Source of the DNA: JBOGWA01 sp050693155
GTDB taxonomy: Bacteria > Actinomycetota > UBA4738 > CALAEC01
DNA: 15,156 nt
Assembly: GCA_050693155.1 (NCBI GenBank)
Contig: JBOGWA010000144.1
Location: 1-15,156 of the forward strand
Direction: 5' to 3'
In this document: piece after piece, positions 13,769 through 15,156 of the stretch
Numbering within the stretch: position 1 is the first letter of the stretch
Layout: every line of letters begins with the position of its first letter
Translations under genes and position numbers: made by a program
The notes under the pieces: model-generated
Seen by the model: the letters and a program-made list of their open reading frames with translations, nothing else
The model's database searches: none
What the model was told of the DNA's origin: nothing

Positions 13769-14605
13769 TCAGGCAGTGAGCGTGTCCACCCGCCATACAA
13801 CCAGGCTCGCTGCCGCGGCGAGCAAGACGGCGAAGCCGGCTACCTGCGTCGCGGCGCGGACGGCCCGTCGCCCGAACCCCTCGGCTGTGAGTCCCGCCGC
13901 GAAACCGGCTACGAGTCCTGCGACGTGAGCCGTGTTGTCGATCCCGGGAACCGAGAAGCCGAGGAACAGGTTCAGTCCAATGAGCAAGAGCCCACCCCTG
14001 ATGTTCGCCTGCGCGAGCCCGGACTCCCGCCGTCGCCAGTTGTAGGCGAGCCACGCGCCGAGCAGCCCGAAGACGGCTCCTGAGGCTCCCACGGCGACGC
14101 GCAGCGGGGAGCCGAACGCGAACGACGCCGCGCTCGCAGAGATTCCGGTGATGAAGAAGATCGCGACGAAACGAAGGCGCCCCAGCACTCCCTCGATCAG
14201 GCTCCCGAAGATATACAGCCCGAATGCGTTGAAAAGCAGGTGCAGGAGTGTGGCGTGCAGGAACATCGCAGCGAGCAACCGCCAATAGTCTCCGGCCGCG
14301 ACGAGCGAGGGCACCATCGCCCCCATCTGAACGAGCACCGGAATGTTCGGGCCTCCGAGCGCAATTTCGACGAGGAACACAGCGACGTTGATCACGAGGA
14401 GGGTCATCGCCATCGACGCCGGGCGGCGGATCGACACGCGAACTCTCCGCATGTCCCGTCGACCCTCCGCGACACAGACTGGGCAGTGATGTCCGACGGG
14501 CGCCGGTTCCATGCAATCGGGGCAGATCGGCCGTCCGCAGCGCGTGCAATGAACGAGCGTTTCCTCGTTCGGATGTCGGTAGCAGGTCTCCGGTGACGCG
14601 GTCAT
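13769..14605 (-). CDS. Rhomboid family intramembrane serine protease with N-terminal zinc module
   Basis: This is a 278-residue integral membrane protein. Residues 1-45 form a small B-box-like zinc module with C8, H11, C20, C23, C28, C31, H39 or H40, C41 and C44 (HCTRCGRPICPDC, HHCPVC). It is common in actinobacterial rhomboids. The rhomboid core follows with six membrane segments (about 65-83, 108-133, 145-165, 170-190, 202-219 and 225-243) and an extra C-terminal hydrophobic helix (about 252-271). Catalytic features are intact: HLLFNAFG with oxyanion Asn126, GASGAVFG with nucleophile Ser175, and DNTAHVAGLVAG with His227. It should cleave membrane proteins within the bilayer; the substrate is unknown. 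ATG 14605 is chosen over an upstream extension to 14797 because the extension is Ser/Arg-rich shadow of the preceding gene and a -10 box lies just upstream of 14605. Confidence 0.93.
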   Translation of the reverse strand: MTASPETCYRHPNEETLVHCTRCGRPICPDCMEPAPVGHHCPVCVAEGRRDMRRVRVSIRRPASMAMTLLVINVAVFLVEIALGGPNIPVLVQMGAMVPSLVAAGDYWRLLAAMFLHATLLHLLFNAFGLYIFGSLIEGVLGRLRFVAIFFITGISASAASFAFGSPLRVAVGASGAVFGLLGAWLAYNWRRRESGLAQANIRGGLLLIGLNLFLGFSVPGIDNTAHVAGLVAGFAAGLTAEGFGRRAVRAATQVAGFAVLLAAAASLVVWRVDTLTA

Positions 14606-14611
14606 CCAGGC

Positions 14612-14617
14612 ATCGTA
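14612..14617 (-). promoter_or_regulatory. Candidate -10 box for a leaderless rhomboid mRNA
   Basis: On the minus strand this reads TGCTACGAT, with TACGAT ending 6 nt before the ATG at 14605. The start codon would be at or next to +1. There is no ribosome-binding site upstream. It lies in the 34-nt gap after the preceding gene, so the rhomboid may have its own promoter as well as read-through. Confidence 0.5.
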
Positions 14618-14639
14618 GCAACCGCCCCTTTTTGAACCG

Positions 14640-15156
14640 CTAGACCGAGAGCAAACCGGCGAGCGTCGGGTGCAGTTTGAGAGCGGGCAGGAGCTGCTCG
14701 AGCTCCACGGACCGGACCGGCCCTTCCTCCGTGACGATCGCGGTGAACAGGTCGGTGGGCGTTCGCTCGAAGGACCCATCAGCCGGGAGGTCGACACCGA
14801 TCAGCTTGGTGGAACCCGCCAAAACGTAGGCCCGCTCTTTGTGTCGGCGTGCCGCCTCGGCAAGCAACCTCGTCTTGATCTTGTTCACCCCGCCGCCGGG
14901 CCCGACCGCGTCGGCCCCGACGACGAGTATGCGGCCCGCGACGGCGTCGAGCGCTTCCTCATCGTCGACGACGGCTGCGTCTACTCCCCGTTCGCGAAGC
15001 GCCCGTGCGGTGGCCTCGCCCTCTCCACCGGGCTCGGAGCGCCCGCAGGTCACCTCGACACCCGCCGCCGCGACGGCGGCAACCAAGGTACTCGAATACG
15101 AATGCACGACAAGCGGCGCATCGAGCAGTCGTTTCGCCTGAGCCACGATCCCGATC
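14640..15156 (-). CDS. eIF-2B alpha/beta/delta-family protein, 5' end outside window
   Basis: The frame is open to the right edge and about 171 C-terminal residues are present. The GTG near 15146 is not the true start because the frame continues as IGIVAQAKRLLDAPLVVHSY. The motifs match the Rossmann-like IF-2B superfamily of eIF-2B subunits, methylthioribose-1-phosphate isomerase and ribose-1,5-bisphosphate isomerase. They are VVHSYSSTLVAAV, TCGRSEPGGEGEATARALRERG, ILVVGADAVGPGGGVNKIKTRLLAEAAR and YVLAGSTKLIG. The catalytic Asp region of the isomerases (GADA) is present, but the diagnostic N-terminal part is not in the window, so substrate cannot be assigned. The gene reads toward the rhomboid gene, ending 34 nt before it. 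A sugar-phosphate isomerase-like role is a reasonable inference for a bacterium, where eIF-2B itself does not exist. Confidence 0.85.
   Translation of the reverse strand, partial: IGIVAQAKRLLDAPLVVHSYSSTLVAAVAAAGVEVTCGRSEPGGEGEATARALRERGVDAAVVDDEEALDAVAGRILVVGADAVGPGGGVNKIKTRLLAEAARRHKERAYVLAGSTKLIGVDLPADGSFERTPTDLFTAIVTEEGPVRSVELEQLLPALKLHPTLAGLLSV

Noticed and set aside
14606..14797. N-terminal extension of the rhomboid
   Set aside because: Ser/Arg-rich and antiparallel-free but out of frame with the real upstream gene it overlaps. The Cys-rich module and -10 box fit the ATG at 14605.
1..15156. CRISPR array, tRNA or rRNA genes, or tandem repeats
   Set aside because: No regularly spaced repeats, cloverleaf-like segments or rRNA-like stretches were seen on reading both strands.

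Overview
The window is high-GC bacterial chromosomal DNA. It carries nine tightly packed plus-strand amino-acid biosynthesis genes, then a small accessory patch, then a few housekeeping or envelope genes. Three features suggest an actinobacterial or deep-branching actinobacterium-like organism: very high GC with strong G/C third positions, frequent GTG starts with stop/start overlaps, and TANNNT boxes 6-7 nt upstream of ATG starts with no leader. A rhomboid with an N-terminal Cys-rich zinc module and an exported PQQ-like propeller also fit. The exact lineage cannot be fixed from sequence reading alone. No rRNA, tRNA, CRISPR array, insertion sequence or phage gene was seen.

Positions 1-10015 hold one co-directional operon: ilvB (5' end outside the window), ilvN, ilvC, leuA, leuC, leuD, leuB, cimA and pheA. 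From ilvC onward every junction is an overlap of 1-8 nt, so translational coupling is likely. Together the genes cover the acetohydroxyacid synthase and reductoisomerase steps of valine, leucine and isoleucine synthesis, plus the whole leucine branch to 2-ketoisocaproate. They also include citramalate synthase, which uses the same LeuCD and LeuB to make 2-oxobutyrate from pyruvate and acetyl-CoA for isoleucine. No threonine deaminase, dihydroxyacid dehydratase (ilvD) or aminotransferase is in the window. The last gene, prephenate dehydratase, adds a phenylalanine step.

Positions about 10016-11722 differ in character. A HEAT-repeat, coiled-coil, zinc-ribbon protein and a small zinc-ribbon protein use codons that are rare in the biosynthetic operon (TTA, CTA, AGA, ACA, AAA). 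Between and beside them are a possible antisense small gene and a 10-codon micro-ORF with a very strong ribosome-binding site. This is the most accessory-looking and least understood part of the window.

Positions 11723-13729 encode a membrane-anchored PQQ-like beta-propeller and a cytosolic thioredoxin-like protein (CPTC), both on the plus strand. A perfect hairpin without a U-tract separates the thioredoxin gene from the convergent minus-strand pair at the right end. That pair is an eIF-2B-family protein (5' end outside the window) followed by a rhomboid protease. The rhomboid and thioredoxin genes both look leaderless.

Most of the window is recognisable core metabolism. The best leads are a LeuB whose usual catalytic tyrosine and NAD-discriminating aspartate positions are changed, and the unexplained zinc-ribbon patch after pheA. 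I did not find convincing evidence of a complete new defence, mobile or secondary-metabolite system.
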